DNA of 64,000 bases from JBDGYW01 sp964580055 (GTDB taxonomy: Bacteria > Gemmatimonadota > Gemmatimonadetes > Gemmatimonadales > GWC2-71-9), in the NCBI GenBank assembly GCA_964580055.1, contig CAZOJI010000008.1, positions 52,244 to 116,243 of the forward strand, written 5' to 3'. A program made the position numbers and the translations under genes. The notes beneath the pieces were generated by a model, which saw only the letters and a program-made list of their open reading frames with translations, ran no database searches and was not told the DNA's origin. Shown piece by piece: positions 7,624-16,734 of the stretch. Numbering within the stretch: the first letter of the stretch is position 1; each line of letters opens with the position of its first letter.

Positions 7624-9276
7624 TCAGTTGACGCCGAATTGGTCGCGTTCGATCAGCCGGGAAAGCGGCACTGTCAGGTTCGGTAGGCCAATCCACGGCT
7701 GGTATGGTGATATCGTCACGCCTTCGAAGCGCTCGTGTACCGCGGCAAACTTTCGCGGTACGTACATCCAGATCGCGGGCGCATCCTCATTGATGATTCT
7801 CAGAGCCGCGTGCCACTTCTCGAGGCTCGCTTCAGGGTCAGTGGATTCACGGGCCTCCCTAACCAACCGCGTGTACTCCGGATTGGAGTATTTGCCCACG
7901 TTGAATTCGTCGAAGCCGTCCTCGGTCCAGTCAGTGGCAAGGGCAGCCGGGCTCGGGTCCTGCCCGAGCGAGTTGTATGCCGCATCGAAACTACCTTCAC
8001 TTTGCCGGTTAATGAACGGGGGCCAATCCACATCGACGATTTCCATTCCAATACCAACTCGTGCGAGTTGAGCTTGCAGAACCAGCGCCCCACGAGCGCG
8101 GGCTGGACTCGGCGGCACTAGCAGCTCGAAAGAGAACGATCGCCCATTGCGATCCATGATCCCATCGTTGTCGGTATCTCTCCAACCATACTCTTCGAAC
8201 ACCGATCGTGCTTGTGCCGAGTCGTATGGCAGTGAGCCCTCGAGACGATCGTCCCAAATCCACAACGCCGGCGTCACGGGTCCCACGCACGGCAGAGTGT
8301 AGGGGCCAAGCACGGACTGAGACAAGGCGGAGCGATCTACGGACATTACTACAGCCCTGCGAATGGAGCGGCTGCCGAACAACGGATGTGGTCTGTCCGG
8401 GTTCTGCGGGTCGCGAAGATTGAACGAGGCGAGGTTGAACGTGTTGGATGGGTATTCGGTGAGATGGACGTGCTGCGAATTCGATAACCGTTTCAGGTCG
8501 GCGGGTTCAGCCACGTGGTGCACGAAGTCGGCGCGGTTTGCTATGATTTCGTCGATGGCAGCGGTGGGTCCGGCAACTGCGCGCCAGATGATTCGCGGCG
8601 CACCGGGGCGGCCCAGGAAGTGATTCGAGTCGCCCGCGAGCTCAACCGATTCACCCGGCGTCCAACTTACGAACCGGTACGGTCCCGTTCCAACCGGACT
8701 GCGTGTGAACTCATGAGATCTGAGATCCTCGGGAAAAACCGAACCGAGGATGTGAGCGGGCAGGATGTGCATATGCGAGACTGCGTCGTAAAACTGCTCG
8801 GGGTAGTAGTCGCTGAACCGGAATTCTACGGTGAGAGAGTCGCGTGCGGAGACCGATTCGATTTTGCTGAGGCGTGATCGTGCGTTGGAGCCAACAATTG
8901 GGTCGTCATACACATCAAATGTGAATACCACATCCCGAGCCGTTACCGGCGTGCCATCGTGCCATTGCGCCAGCTCGTTGATGGAAACGGAGATGGTGAG
9001 GCTATCCTCCAAATTCCACGAACTAGCCAACTGAGGTACGAAATCATCGTCGCCTACTGTGTTGTAGCTGGGTCCGACATCGGCGAGTTTGGAGAACAAG
9101 AGGTCGGCGATCCCCATGTCGACGTCCATTCGCGGAGTAGGTGGGAAGAGCGACTGGACCGGTGCACTGGCTACCACGATCGTGCCACACCAACCGCTCT
9201 CGCACGCGACCTCGGGTGAGCATCCATGGGCCGACGCGAGTACCAGGAAAACAAGAGGCTCGAATGATCTTCTCAT
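7624..9276 (-). CDS. Peptide/nickel-type extracellular solute-binding lipoprotein (SBP family 5), 550 aa
   Basis: Periplasmic receptor of the importer. I choose ATG 9276 (MRRSFEPLVFLVLASAHGC) because it gives a signal peptide ending in a lipobox-like AHGC; the 45-base longer frame does not. The mature chain has the SBP_bac_5 order: SLFPPTPRMDVDMGIADLLF, then PQLASSWNLEDSLTISVSI, then WHDGTPVTARDVVFTFDVY (the family signature), and later GTGPYRFVSW. The C-terminal region has the usual NEDAPAIWMYVPRKFAAV. It should bind short peptides and deliver them to the two permeases coded directly downstream. It follows the lipM-like gene by 26 bases, which puts peptide uptake in the same run as glycine cleavage. 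Confidence 0.9.
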   Translation of the reverse strand: MRRSFEPLVFLVLASAHGCSPEVACESGWCGTIVVASAPVQSLFPPTPRMDVDMGIADLLFSKLADVGPSYNTVGDDDFVPQLASSWNLEDSLTISVSINELAQWHDGTPVTARDVVFTFDVYDDPIVGSNARSRLSKIESVSARDSLTVEFRFSDYYPEQFYDAVSHMHILPAHILGSVFPEDLRSHEFTRSPVGTGPYRFVSWTPGESVELAGDSNHFLGRPGAPRIIWRAVAGPTAAIDEIIANRADFVHHVAEPADLKRLSNSQHVHLTEYPSNTFNLASFNLRDPQNPDRPHPLFGSRSIRRAVVMSVDRSALSQSVLGPYTLPCVGPVTPALWIWDDRLEGSLPYDSAQARSVFEEYGWRDTDNDGIMDRNGRSFSFELLVPPSPARARGALVLQAQLARVGIGMEIVDVDWPPFINRQSEGSFDAAYNSLGQDPSPAALATDWTEDGFDEFNVGKYSNPEYTRLVREARESTDPEASLEKWHAALRIINEDAPAIWMYVPRKFAAVHERFEGVTISPYQPWIGLPNLTVPLSRLIERDQFGVN

Positions 9277-9302
9277 GTTACACCATCCCAGACCGAATCT
9301 AG

Positions 9303-10058
9303 TCACCTGCACCAGGTCCACTCTTCTTCTGCGAAGTGGAGATGTTCCGCTGTAGCGCAGGGCAACTCTCCGATTGACCAGTCGCCAGACCAGGTTTCGC
9401 GAGCCTCCTGAGCAATAGCCTCCGCCACCTCGTCGAATCCCACTGGCCGACCAAGAACCGCCGAGAGTGAAGTCGACGCCGGAATCGTGGACACGCCTGC
9501 GGTCACCTGTGTCACGACCTCTTGCCTGTCGTACAGCAACACCGAGCCATGCTGAAGGAAGGCGTTACCCTCTCTCACCTGTGCTGAGCCTACCAGCTTC
9601 ATGCCTGCCGTTACGATCTCGCCTCCAACTGGAGCAGCGAAACAGGCACCGCTGCTCAGGGGATGCGTCCTCCGCGCTCGTGGTTCAGCGAGCTTGGCGT
9701 CGATCTCGAGCTTCCTCAGCGCCGCCGCCAGTGTGACGTGAATAATATTGTACGTTTCTCTCAGAGTTCCAAACGTAGTGTCCGGTGCTGCAACGGCGTA
9801 CGTTAGTTCAGCGTCGTGCCATACAGCACGTCCCCCTGTCGGGCGCCTGACGGTGTCGATGTTCCGCTTCTGGATCTCCGCCGGGTCGTACCTGCGTTTC
9901 GCGGGCTCATTGCGGCCAAAGGAGAGACAGGGGGGACTCCAACGGTAAAGTCTCAAGAACGCCACTCCCTCCTGCGCTAGGCGGAGGAGGGAGTAGTCGA
10001 TGCTCATGTTTTCTTTTCCTGGACGCCCCGTCGGCTCGACGATTAGGCTCCACCTCAC
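9303..10058 (-). CDS. lipM: Octanoyl/lipoyl transferase, LipM-like (LplA superfamily), 251 aa
   Basis: A biotin/lipoate protein ligase fold: FGRNEPAK near residue 47, RRPTGGRAVWHD near 71 (the conserved R-R-x-[ST]-G-G-R/G motif), then GACFAAPVGGEIVTAG with Cys139, followed by MKLVGSAQVREGNAFLQHGS with Lys154. A cysteine in this [A/V]-C-F context plus the lysine is the mark of LipM-type octanoyl-GcvH transferases; LplA ligases lack the cysteine. The likely reaction moves octanoate from acyl carrier protein to the GcvH lysine. The place fits: it follows gcvP by 15 bases and gcvH is one gene further up. Starts with GTG at 10058 behind GGAGA. A lipoate-ligase role cannot be excluded. Confidence 0.82.
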   Translation of the reverse strand: MRWSLIVEPTGRPGKENMSIDYSLLRLAQEGVAFLRLYRWSPPCLSFGRNEPAKRRYDPAEIQKRNIDTVRRPTGGRAVWHDAELTYAVAAPDTTFGTLRETYNIIHVTLAAALRKLEIDAKLAEPRARRTHPLSSGACFAAPVGGEIVTAGMKLVGSAQVREGNAFLQHGSVLLYDRQEVVTQVTAGVSTIPASTSLSAVLGRPVGFDEVAEAIAQEARETWSGDWSIGELPCATAEHLHFAEEEWTWCR

Positions 10059-10073
10059 GGCTCGCTAGTCTCC

Positions 10074-12971
10074 TTAGGCGTCCGCCTCGAACGAGGTCGG
10101 ATCCCACGATTGACACGTGCAAACGAAATGCCGATCGCCATAGGCGCCCTGGACTCTCCCAGCGGTCGGCCAACTCTTGTGCTCCCTAGTCTCCGCTGTC
10201 GGGAATGCCGCACGTTCCCTAGAATAGGGATGACCCCATTCGTCTGCGGCCACTGTCTCAATGGTGTGGGGCGCGTTCTTGAGAAGGTTGTCATCCTTGT
10301 CGGCGAGCCCGTCCTCGATCTCGCGGATCTCTTCCCGAATGGCCAGCAGAGCATCACAGAACCTGTCCAACTCCTGTTTCGATTCGCTTTCCGTGGGCTC
10401 GACCATCAAAGTTCCTGGCACCGGGAAAGAGACCGTAGGAGCATGGAATCCGTAGTCCATGAGGCGTTTAGCTATGTCTTCGACATCAACACCGGTGCTT
10501 GCTTTGAACGGCCGCACATCGAGAATGCACTCATGGCCGATCAGTCCCTGGCGCCCGGAATAGAGGAGCGGGTAGGCGCCTTCGAGTTTCTTCGCCACGT
10601 AGTTGGCGTTCAGAACCGCCACCTTAGTTGCCGCTGCCTGTCCATCAGGTCCGGTCAAAGCTAGATATGCCCATGAAATGGGTAGGATCGACGGACTACC
10701 CCATGGCGCGGCAGCCACCGTGCCGCATGATTGCCGGACGCCGAGCGGGATCACCGGATGGTCCGGTAGAAACTCTGCGAGGTGCTCGGCGGCACAGATT
10801 GGCCCCATACCGGGGCCTCCCCCGCCGTGAGGGATGGCAAAAGTCTTGTGGAGATTGAGGTGACATACGTCGGCTCCGTAGTCGCCCGGCCGGCAGAGAC
10901 CCACTTGCGCATTCATGTTGGCGCCGTCCATGTACACCTGGCCGCCATTATCGTGAATGATCGCGCAGATTTCTCGAATTGAGACCTCGAAGACGCCATG
11001 AGTGGATGGATAGGTGATCATGAGCGCCGCCAGAGTCTCGGAGTGTTCTACGGCCTTGGCTCGCAGATCGGCAAGTTCCACGTTACCACGCTCGTCGGTC
11101 TTCACGGTGACCACGTTGAGTCCAGCCATCACGGCGCTGGCAGGGTTGGTTCCATGTGCCGACTTTGGAATGAGGCAAGTGAGCCGTCGATTCTCGCCGC
11201 GTGCCCGGTGGTAAGCTCGCAACACCAGAAGCCCGGCAAATTCACCCTGGGCTCCCGCATTGGGTTGCATGGAGACGTGCGGCAACCCAGTTATTTCCGC
11301 CAGTTGTTCTTGCAGCTGTTCCCTAAGGATCTGGTAGCCCTTTGCCTGATCCACCGGTACGAATGGATGAATCTCGGTGAATCCGGGCCACGTGATGGGC
11401 ATCATCTCGGTCGTGGCATTGAGTTTCATGGTGCATGAGCCGAGCGGGATCATGGCCGAAGTCAGAGACAAATCCCGAGACTCGAGTTTGTTCAGATATC
11501 GCGTCATCTCCAGCTCGGCATGGTACCTATTGAACACCTGATGCGTGAGATAATGAGTCGAGCGGTTCAACTCCTTGGGTAGCGCGCTGGTGTCTTTCGT
11601 CGCCACTGCGAGTTCGTCCAAGTCGAAGCCAACTGGCTGCTCGAGGGCGAACGCTGAGATCAGGTCGGCGACATCCTTCAGAGTCGTGGTCTCGTCGAGA
11701 GATATGCCGATCTGTGTTTCAGAAACCAAACGCAGGTTGATTCTACGCGCCAACGCTGCAGCGATCACATTTGTAACTCGTGTTGCCTCTGATTCGACGC
11801 AAATAGTGTCGAAATAGTGTCTGTGTACGACATTGAAGCCGAGGCGTCGGAGTGCTTCTGCCAGCGTGTTCGTCAGAGCGTGTACACGGCGTGCGATTCG
11901 TCGCAGGCCATCCGGACCGTGGTAAACCGCGTACATAGCAGCCACGACGGCCAGGAGCACTTGTGCCGTGCAAATGTTGCTAGTCGCTTTGTCCCGCCGT
12001 ATGTGCTGTTCGCGGGTCTGCAGTGCCATGCGTAAGGCTGGCTTCCCGTTGCTGTCGCGCGAGATTCCGATGAGCCTGCCTGGTATCAGTCGCTTGTTGT
12101 TCTCGGAGGTGGCAAAAAACGCCGCGTGTGGCCCGCCATATCCAAGGGGTACGCCAAACCGCTGCGAATTGCCGACAGCGATGTCCGCGCCCAGCTCCCC
12201 CGGCGGCGTGAGCATGGTTAGTGCAAGAAGGTCTGTTGCCATCGTCACCATTGCTCCGGCGGTGCGGGCTTCTTCACAGATCCGTCGGTAGTCTTCGATC
12301 TTTCCGGAACTGCCGGGATACTGAACCAAAGCCCCAATCACTGCGTTTTCGAAGCGGAACGATGCCGGGTCGGCTGCCTCTACCTGAACGCCCCGTACTT
12401 CGGCCCGAGTACGGACCACTGCGATCGTCTGGGGATGGCAGTCCTCGTCAACAAGGTAGACGGGATTCCGGATTTCCTTGCTCGACGCCAACGACAGGGC
12501 CATCGCCTCGGCGGCGGCCGTCGCCTCGTCCAGGAGGGACGCGTTGGCTACCGCAAGACCCGTCAGGTCCGCGACCATCGTCTGGAAGTTGAGCAGCGCT
12601 TCGAGCCGCCCCTGGGCGATCTCCGGTTGATAAGGCGTGTATGCGGTGTACCACCCCGGGTTCTCCAGGATGTTGCGTAGTATCACTGTTGGCGTGACGC
12701 AGTTTGCGTACCCCATGCCTATGTAGGACCGGAACACCTCATTCTGACTTGCGACATCGCAAAGTGCGCCGAGTACCTCGTGTTCTGTCCTTGCAGGTGG
12801 AAGGTCCAGTGAATGTCCTATGCGGATGTCGTCGGGAACAACGGCATCCATGAGTTCGTCTATCGTATCGTAACCCAGTGTATCGAGCATCGTAGCGATG
12901 TCATCAGGGCGCGGACCCAGATGACGCGAGATGAATTGCTCGAAATCGGAGTGTGGCAATGGGGATGGCAT
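10074..12971 (-). CDS. gcvP: Glycine dehydrogenase (decarboxylating), P-protein, full length 965 aa
   Basis: This PLP enzyme decarboxylates glycine and passes the aminomethyl group to lipoyl-GcvH. It is the fused (alpha2-type) P-protein. The N-terminal half starts FISRHLGPRPDDIATML and contains YIGMGYANCVTPTVILRN and YTPYQPEIAQGRLEALLNFQ. The C-terminal half carries the PLP lysine in NLHKTFAIPHGGGGPG (Lys709) and the GSCTMKLNATTEMMP segment near 511. Length matches the usual 950-970 aa. It lies 87 bases after gcvH and before the lipM-like gene. GcvT (T-protein) and L-protein are not in this window, so the cycle must be completed from other loci. Confidence 0.96.
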   Translation of the reverse strand: MPSPLPHSDFEQFISRHLGPRPDDIATMLDTLGYDTIDELMDAVVPDDIRIGHSLDLPPARTEHEVLGALCDVASQNEVFRSYIGMGYANCVTPTVILRNILENPGWYTAYTPYQPEIAQGRLEALLNFQTMVADLTGLAVANASLLDEATAAAEAMALSLASSKEIRNPVYLVDEDCHPQTIAVVRTRAEVRGVQVEAADPASFRFENAVIGALVQYPGSSGKIEDYRRICEEARTAGAMVTMATDLLALTMLTPPGELGADIAVGNSQRFGVPLGYGGPHAAFFATSENNKRLIPGRLIGISRDSNGKPALRMALQTREQHIRRDKATSNICTAQVLLAVVAAMYAVYHGPDGLRRIARRVHALTNTLAEALRRLGFNVVHRHYFDTICVESEATRVTNVIAAALARRINLRLVSETQIGISLDETTTLKDVADLISAFALEQPVGFDLDELAVATKDTSALPKELNRSTHYLTHQVFNRYHAELEMTRYLNKLESRDLSLTSAMIPLGSCTMKLNATTEMMPITWPGFTEIHPFVPVDQAKGYQILREQLQEQLAEITGLPHVSMQPNAGAQGEFAGLLVLRAYHRARGENRRLTCLIPKSAHGTNPASAVMAGLNVVTVKTDERGNVELADLRAKAVEHSETLAALMITYPSTHGVFEVSIREICAIIHDNGGQVYMDGANMNAQVGLCRPGDYGADVCHLNLHKTFAIPHGGGGPGMGPICAAEHLAEFLPDHPVIPLGVRQSCGTVAAAPWGSPSILPISWAYLALTGPDGQAAATKVAVLNANYVAKKLEGAYPLLYSGRQGLIGHECILDVRPFKASTGVDVEDIAKRLMDYGFHAPTVSFPVPGTLMVEPTESESKQELDRFCDALLAIREEIREIEDGLADKDDNLLKNAPHTIETVAADEWGHPYSRERAAFPTAETREHKSWPTAGRVQGAYGDRHFVCTCQSWDPTSFEADA

Positions 12972-13058
12972 GCTGAGGCTGTCCTTTACGCAAACGCCCC
13001 GGCAGCCACCAGAGCGTTCAGAGACCTTTGGTCGGGTGACCGGGGCAGGGCTATACCG

Positions 13059-13445
13059 CTATTCGCCGACGTGTTCAGCGTAGTTGGCCGCTGTCAGGAG
13101 CTGATTTATCTCGGCCGGATTATCGAGGCGAAGCTTCATCATCCAGCCTGCTTCGTATGGATCCTCGTTGATTAGGCCGGGGTTGTTTTCTAAATCGCCG
13201 TTGACGTCGACAACCTCTCCTGCGAGCGGGCAGAATAGCTCGCTGACGGCTTTGACGGCCTCGATAGTGCCGAACGGATCCATCCTCTGATACTCGGAGC
13301 CGATCTCCGGAAGCTCAACGAACACAACGTCGCCTAGTTCTCCTTGGGCGTAATCGGTGATGCCCACCACGACAATGCCCTCTTCTTCCGGCCTGACGAA
13401 TTCGTGCTCTTCCGTGTAGTACAACTCTTCGGGGATGTTTGACAT
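13059..13445 (-). CDS. gcvH: Glycine cleavage system H-protein, 128 aa
   Basis: Carrier of the lipoyl arm in glycine cleavage. I place the start at ATG 13445 (MSNIPEELYYTEEHEF) behind AGGAAGAAG; the longer frame to 13550 would run through the promoter and has an implausible Arg-rich extension. The lipoyl lysine is Lys65 in GTIEAVKAVSEL, with the upstream GITDYAQGELGDVVFVELP hammerhead. The C-terminal stretch GWMMKLRL is also typical. It is the first gene of the run, and its leader is short (about 35-40 bases from the -10 box), so there is no room for a glycine riboswitch. Confidence 0.96.
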   Translation of the reverse strand: MSNIPEELYYTEEHEFVRPEEEGIVVVGITDYAQGELGDVVFVELPEIGSEYQRMDPFGTIEAVKAVSELFCPLAGEVVDVNGDLENNPGLINEDPYEAGWMMKLRLDNPAEINQLLTAANYAEHVGE

Positions 13446-13482
13446 CTGTGGCTTCTTCCTGAGAGAGTGGTTCGCGAGGCGT

Positions 13483-13511
13483 AGCTTATTCTGGGATACA
13501 GTGGCTGTCAA
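13483..13511 (-). promoter_or_regulatory. Sigma70-type promoter for the gcvH-gcvP-lipM-opp run
   Basis: On the minus strand TTGACA (13506-13511) is followed after exactly 17 bases by TAAGCT (13483-13488), a perfect -35 box with a fair -10 box. It lies about 38 bases upstream of the gcvH ATG. It is the best-matching promoter I found in the window. Confidence 0.6.
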
Positions 13512-13595
13512 CCACCTGAGGCGACGGCTTCTGATGATTCGCCGGCGCACCCTCAGGAGGGGGACGGTATGCCACGCTCAATCGAGGGGATATTG

Positions 13596-14198
13596 TTATG
13601 CTCCAGAGTGGGATAGGATCTTCTCCCACGCAGCCCATGCGGACTTCTTGAGATCGTCCAAAGAGCCTCGGTTCTCAACGATTATGTCCGCTCTTTCACG
13701 TTTGATGGAAACCGGGAGCTGAGTGGCCATCAACTGATCGGCTTCTTCCAGACTAAGTCCGCGTTCAAGCAGCCGGTCGCGGCGCAGTGAGGTGGGTGAA
13801 TCGACTAGCACAACGAGATCGAAGTCATCGGGATCCAATACTTCAAACAGTAGCGGAATATCGTTTACCAGAACGCTGTCGCCGCGGCGCCGTGCCTCTG
13901 CTTCGAGCTGTTCGCGTCTGGAGGTGACAATCGGGTGCATTATCGAATTCAGAGTGGCCCGTGCTCCTTCGTCGGCGAGGATGGCGCGGCGAAGCCTGGC
14001 GCGGTCCAGCGAACCATCCGGTTGGATGATTTGCTCACCGAATCGTCGAGCGATCCGGGTCAGTACGGGAGATCCTGGTGCTTGAGCTTCCGCTACCAAT
14101 GCATCGGAATCGATGATAGTGGCGCCCCACTCCGCAAACCAACGCACCACCGTGGATTTGCCGGCCGCCACGTTGCCGGTGAGGGCGACGTTCAACAT
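13596..14198 (-). CDS. coaE: Dephospho-CoA kinase, 200 aa
   Basis: Last step of CoA synthesis: phosphorylation of the 3'-hydroxyl of dephospho-CoA. The P-loop ALTGNVAAGKST is at the very N-terminus, which supports ATG 14198 (MLNVALTG) as start; the frame is open to a GTG at 14270, adding 24 residues with no family similarity, though that GTG sits 3 bases after the tdk stop and remains possible. Further signs are IIDSDALVAEAQAPGSPVL, LRRAILADEGARATLNSIMHP and the VNDIPLLFE segment. Length fits the usual 195-210 aa. It is codirectional with tdk upstream. Confidence 0.93.
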   Translation of the reverse strand: MLNVALTGNVAAGKSTVVRWFAEWGATIIDSDALVAEAQAPGSPVLTRIARRFGEQIIQPDGSLDRARLRRAILADEGARATLNSIMHPIVTSRREQLEAEARRRGDSVLVNDIPLLFEVLDPDDFDLVVLVDSPTSLRRDRLLERGLSLEEADQLMATQLPVSIKRERADIIVENRGSLDDLKKSAWAAWEKILSHSGA

Positions 14199-14273
14199 GG
14201 CTTCGACGTGGTCAGGTAGTATTTGGGAAGGCGTTGGTACACTGCTACCCACCTGTCGGTCCGGTGACACTTG

Positions 14274-14879
14274 CTAGAGGAGGGTGGTCTGCAGCTCATC
14301 CTCTCTCGGTACCTCATGACATGCTCTGCAGCGAGCCTCGTACTTCTCGTGCCCTCCTACCATGATGGTTGGAGAGTCGTAGTGAGCTGGGTTGCCGTCT
14401 ATCAAACGCTGATTTCGGCAGGCCTGCGCGCCGCAGACAACGCAAACCGCATGCAGTTTGGTGACGGTTTCAGCGACCGCCATCAGTGCCGGCATTGCAC
14501 CAAACGGCTCGCCTCGGAAATCGGTGTCGGTCCCGGCGACGATCACCCGCACGTTTCTGCCAGCGAGTCCCGTTGCAGCCGAGACGATCCCTGTGTCGAG
14601 GAATTGTACCTCATCGATAGCCGCGACCTGGGTTTCGGGGCGCAGCACCTGCAGAATCTCCCGGGCAGAGTCCACTGGTTGGGCCTCCACCGCGATACCG
14701 TCGTGAGTGGTCACCGTGTGGACGGATGAAAACCGTTCGTCAAGATGCGACTTGAACACCTGGACGTTCTTTCCAGCGATCACCGCACGGCGAACGCGTC
14801 GAATCAACTCTTCGGTCTTTCCGCTGAACATCACGCCGGAGATTACCTCTATGCGTCCGACGTGCGTGGTTGCCGACAC
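14274..14879 (-). CDS. tdk: Thymidine kinase (type II), 201 aa
   Basis: Salvage enzyme that phosphorylates thymidine to dTMP in the cytoplasm. The N-terminal P-loop is GVMFSGKTEEL (residues 15-25). Walker-B-like AAIDEVQFLD holds the catalytic aspartate/glutamate pair, followed by the flavin-like GLDxDFRGEPFG form (AGTDTDFRGEPFG). The zinc site is made by C-V-V-C and C-R-A-C in the last quarter. Length fits bacterial TK (about 190-210 aa). It sits upstream of coaE on the same strand, with the HU gene divergent. Confidence 0.94.
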   Translation of the reverse strand: MSATTHVGRIEVISGVMFSGKTEELIRRVRRAVIAGKNVQVFKSHLDERFSSVHTVTTHDGIAVEAQPVDSAREILQVLRPETQVAAIDEVQFLDTGIVSAATGLAGRNVRVIVAGTDTDFRGEPFGAMPALMAVAETVTKLHAVCVVCGAQACRNQRLIDGNPAHYDSPTIMVGGHEKYEARCRACHEVPREDELQTTLL

Positions 14880-15052
14880 CTAGAATTCCTCCGATTATGA
14901 GGGAAGAATCAGGTTACCGCCCACAATCGGTAGAATCAAGGCGCTTGCGATTGCGGCGTTTGGATACTACTTGTTGGTAAGATGCGATGTCGCACTCCGC
15001 TCCACTCACGGTGCGGGATGCGAGTACACTCTATTCGGAGACTGGGGGTACG

Positions 15053-15340
15053 GTGAACAAGACAGCCATGCAGGACGCACTGGCATCTGCGGCGGGTTTG
15101 TCGAAGGCGGACGCCACGCGCGCAATCGACGCCTTGTTTGGGCCACGTGGGATCATAGCCTCTGAACTCAAGAGCGGAGGCAAAGTCCAAATTACCGGTT
15201 TTGGCAGTTTCGTGGTACGCCACCGTGCGGCCCGGACCGGTCGCGATCCGCGAACTGGACAGAGCTTGGAGATAGCAGCCACCGATGTGCCGGCGTTCAA
15301 GCCTGGCCAGGCTCTGAAGGACGAAATCAACAACAAGTAA
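15053..15340 (+). CDS. hup: HU-family DNA-binding protein, 95 aa
   Basis: Nucleoid protein of the HU/IHF family. The start is taken as GTG 15053 (VNKTAMQDALASAAGLSK), behind a G-rich ribosome site, because it gives the normal HU length; the frame is open back to 14987. The helical dimer part spans residues 1-45, followed by GKVQITGFGSFVVRHR and RTGRDPRTGQSLEIAA, the beta arm that wraps the minor groove (family signature GFGSF..R.R.A..GR.P.TG). The proline at the arm tip is kept within RDPRTG. As in many HU genes it stands alone, divergent from tdk. Confidence 0.93.
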   Translation: MNKTAMQDALASAAGLSKADATRAIDALFGPRGIIASELKSGGKVQITGFGSFVVRHRAARTGRDPRTGQSLEIAATDVPAFKPGQALKDEINNK

Positions 15341-15390
15341 GTTGCGTTTGGACAACCGGCATCATGGCTGTGAGGCGGTTCGAAGGTCGC

Positions 15391-16734
15391 TCAGTGGCGA
15401 TCTAGACGAGCCGCCAGCTTGTTGCCGCGCAACATGAGGCCGTTGAGGCCCTTAACTGCAACGTCTGCGGACTCCGCTCGAACCTCGACCAGGGAATAGC
15501 CGTCGCGCACCTCCACCTTGCCAACGCGGTTCTTGGGCACTCCCACGGCGTTCAATAAGGCGCCCACCACATCTCCTGTTCGAATCCGATGACGTTTCCC
15601 TGACTCAATGCGGATGCGGACCCAAGCCGGAAGCTCGGTTTCCTCCCCTTCGGGACCCTCGGGCAAGGAAAGCCGGCTGGCTAGGGCGGCTGCCACGGTA
15701 GCCGGGTCGTGCTCATCGTACAACGGACCAAGGGCAAGGAGCCCGTCCACAAGTGTTTGGCTCTGAATGTCTTTGCGGATTTGGTCACGCAACCTGGATG
15801 CCATGTCGCGGGCCCTGTCAGACTCCGAAGGGAGCCTGAGCGGTTTGGCGGACTTCACCAATGCCCGAGCATATGGCAACTGAAAAGCGCGTATCAGCAG
15901 CAGCACGTTTCCGGCGTTTTCCGCCAAACTGGTGTATACCTCATGCGTAGGGGGTTCCAGAGCCACTGCCAGGTCCACCTGACCCGATGCGGGATCGTCG
16001 CTCACCGTCACACCGGGCTGCTGTGCGACGTGGATACCCGCCCGGTTTTGTTCCGGAATCGGATCCCAGACGAGAGCTGTCCGAGGATTCAGAATGTCGA
16101 GTGCGGCTACCAGCGCCTCCGGAATTCGCAGAAAATCTGTGACGGTGTAACGGGCGTTTCCGGAGGGTTCCCACTCCAATGGCTCGGTCACGGCAATCGG
16201 GGCTCTGTAGGCGTGACGTTCCAAAAACCCCGTGTTGGCCGCACAGTCTTCCGTGATCACCATTCTTTGCGCCCCACGACATTCGGCAAGAATCGTGTCG
16301 AGCATCGCGACAGCCCCCGGATCCACTTGCATCTCCGGCCAGCATATGATGAATCTGTCGATTTCGTCCTGGTCTACGCATGAACGCGACAGCAGCTTGA
16401 GCATGTTGACGGGGGTGGAGACGAGTGTCGTAAGTCTTCTGGTGCGGAGAAGTTGCCCGGTTCGCGTCAGGCCGGTGGCCCCCAGCACGGGTCGGCAGTG
16501 TTCGACTGAGGAGATTGATGAGACGCCCTCTTGCAGTCCCGAGCCATCTGGAATGAGGACGACGTTCCGGATACCGGTGTCCTGCGAAGCAGCGATTTGT
16601 CTGAACAATGGAAGCGTCGTCCACCATGCCGGCGGACAGACGGATATCACGTTCTTCCCATTGGCGAATGCGGCACGGAATGCTGCATCGAACTGTGGAG
16701 CCATTTCCCAAGACACGGTGCCCTCGATTTTCAA
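15391..16734 (-). CDS. Degenerate DEAD-box helicase-like protein with DbpA-type RNA-binding C-terminus, 447 aa
   Basis: The C-terminal 75 residues (about 365-440) match the DbpA RNA-binding domain: WVRIRIESGKRHRIRTGD, VVGALLNAVGVPKNRVGKV and a last RGNKLAARLDRH. In DbpA this domain binds a 23S rRNA hairpin. The first two thirds follow the order of a DEAD-box core but the ATPase motifs are gone: where Walker A is expected there is CPPAWWTTLP, the TPGR motif is STPVNMLKLL, and DEAD is replaced by WPEMQ. A second RecA-like lobe (about 200-340) has no SAT- or HRxGR-like motif. So it probably binds rRNA or another RNA without unwinding. It stands alone, convergent with HU and divergent from the P1 peptidase. 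Confidence 0.72.
   Translation of the reverse strand: MKIEGTVSWEMAPQFDAAFRAAFANGKNVISVCPPAWWTTLPLFRQIAASQDTGIRNVVLIPDGSGLQEGVSSISSVEHCRPVLGATGLTRTGQLLRTRRLTTLVSTPVNMLKLLSRSCVDQDEIDRFIICWPEMQVDPGAVAMLDTILAECRGAQRMVITEDCAANTGFLERHAYRAPIAVTEPLEWEPSGNARYTVTDFLRIPEALVAALDILNPRTALVWDPIPEQNRAGIHVAQQPGVTVSDDPASGQVDLAVALEPPTHEVYTSLAENAGNVLLLIRAFQLPYARALVKSAKPLRLPSESDRARDMASRLRDQIRKDIQSQTLVDGLLALGPLYDEHDPATVAAALASRLSLPEGPEGEETELPAWVRIRIESGKRHRIRTGDVVGALLNAVGVPKNRVGKVEVRDGYSLVEVRAESADVAVKGLNGLMLRGNKLAARLDRH

Noticed and set aside
13446..13482. Glycine riboswitch before gcvH
   Set aside because: Only about 37 bases lie between the -10 box and the ATG, too short for the aptamer, and no typical core is seen.
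15709..16383. 224-codon plus-strand frame inside the pseudo-helicase gene
   Set aside because: Antisense shadow; composition is not protein-like, while the minus-strand frame has a recognisable DbpA domain.
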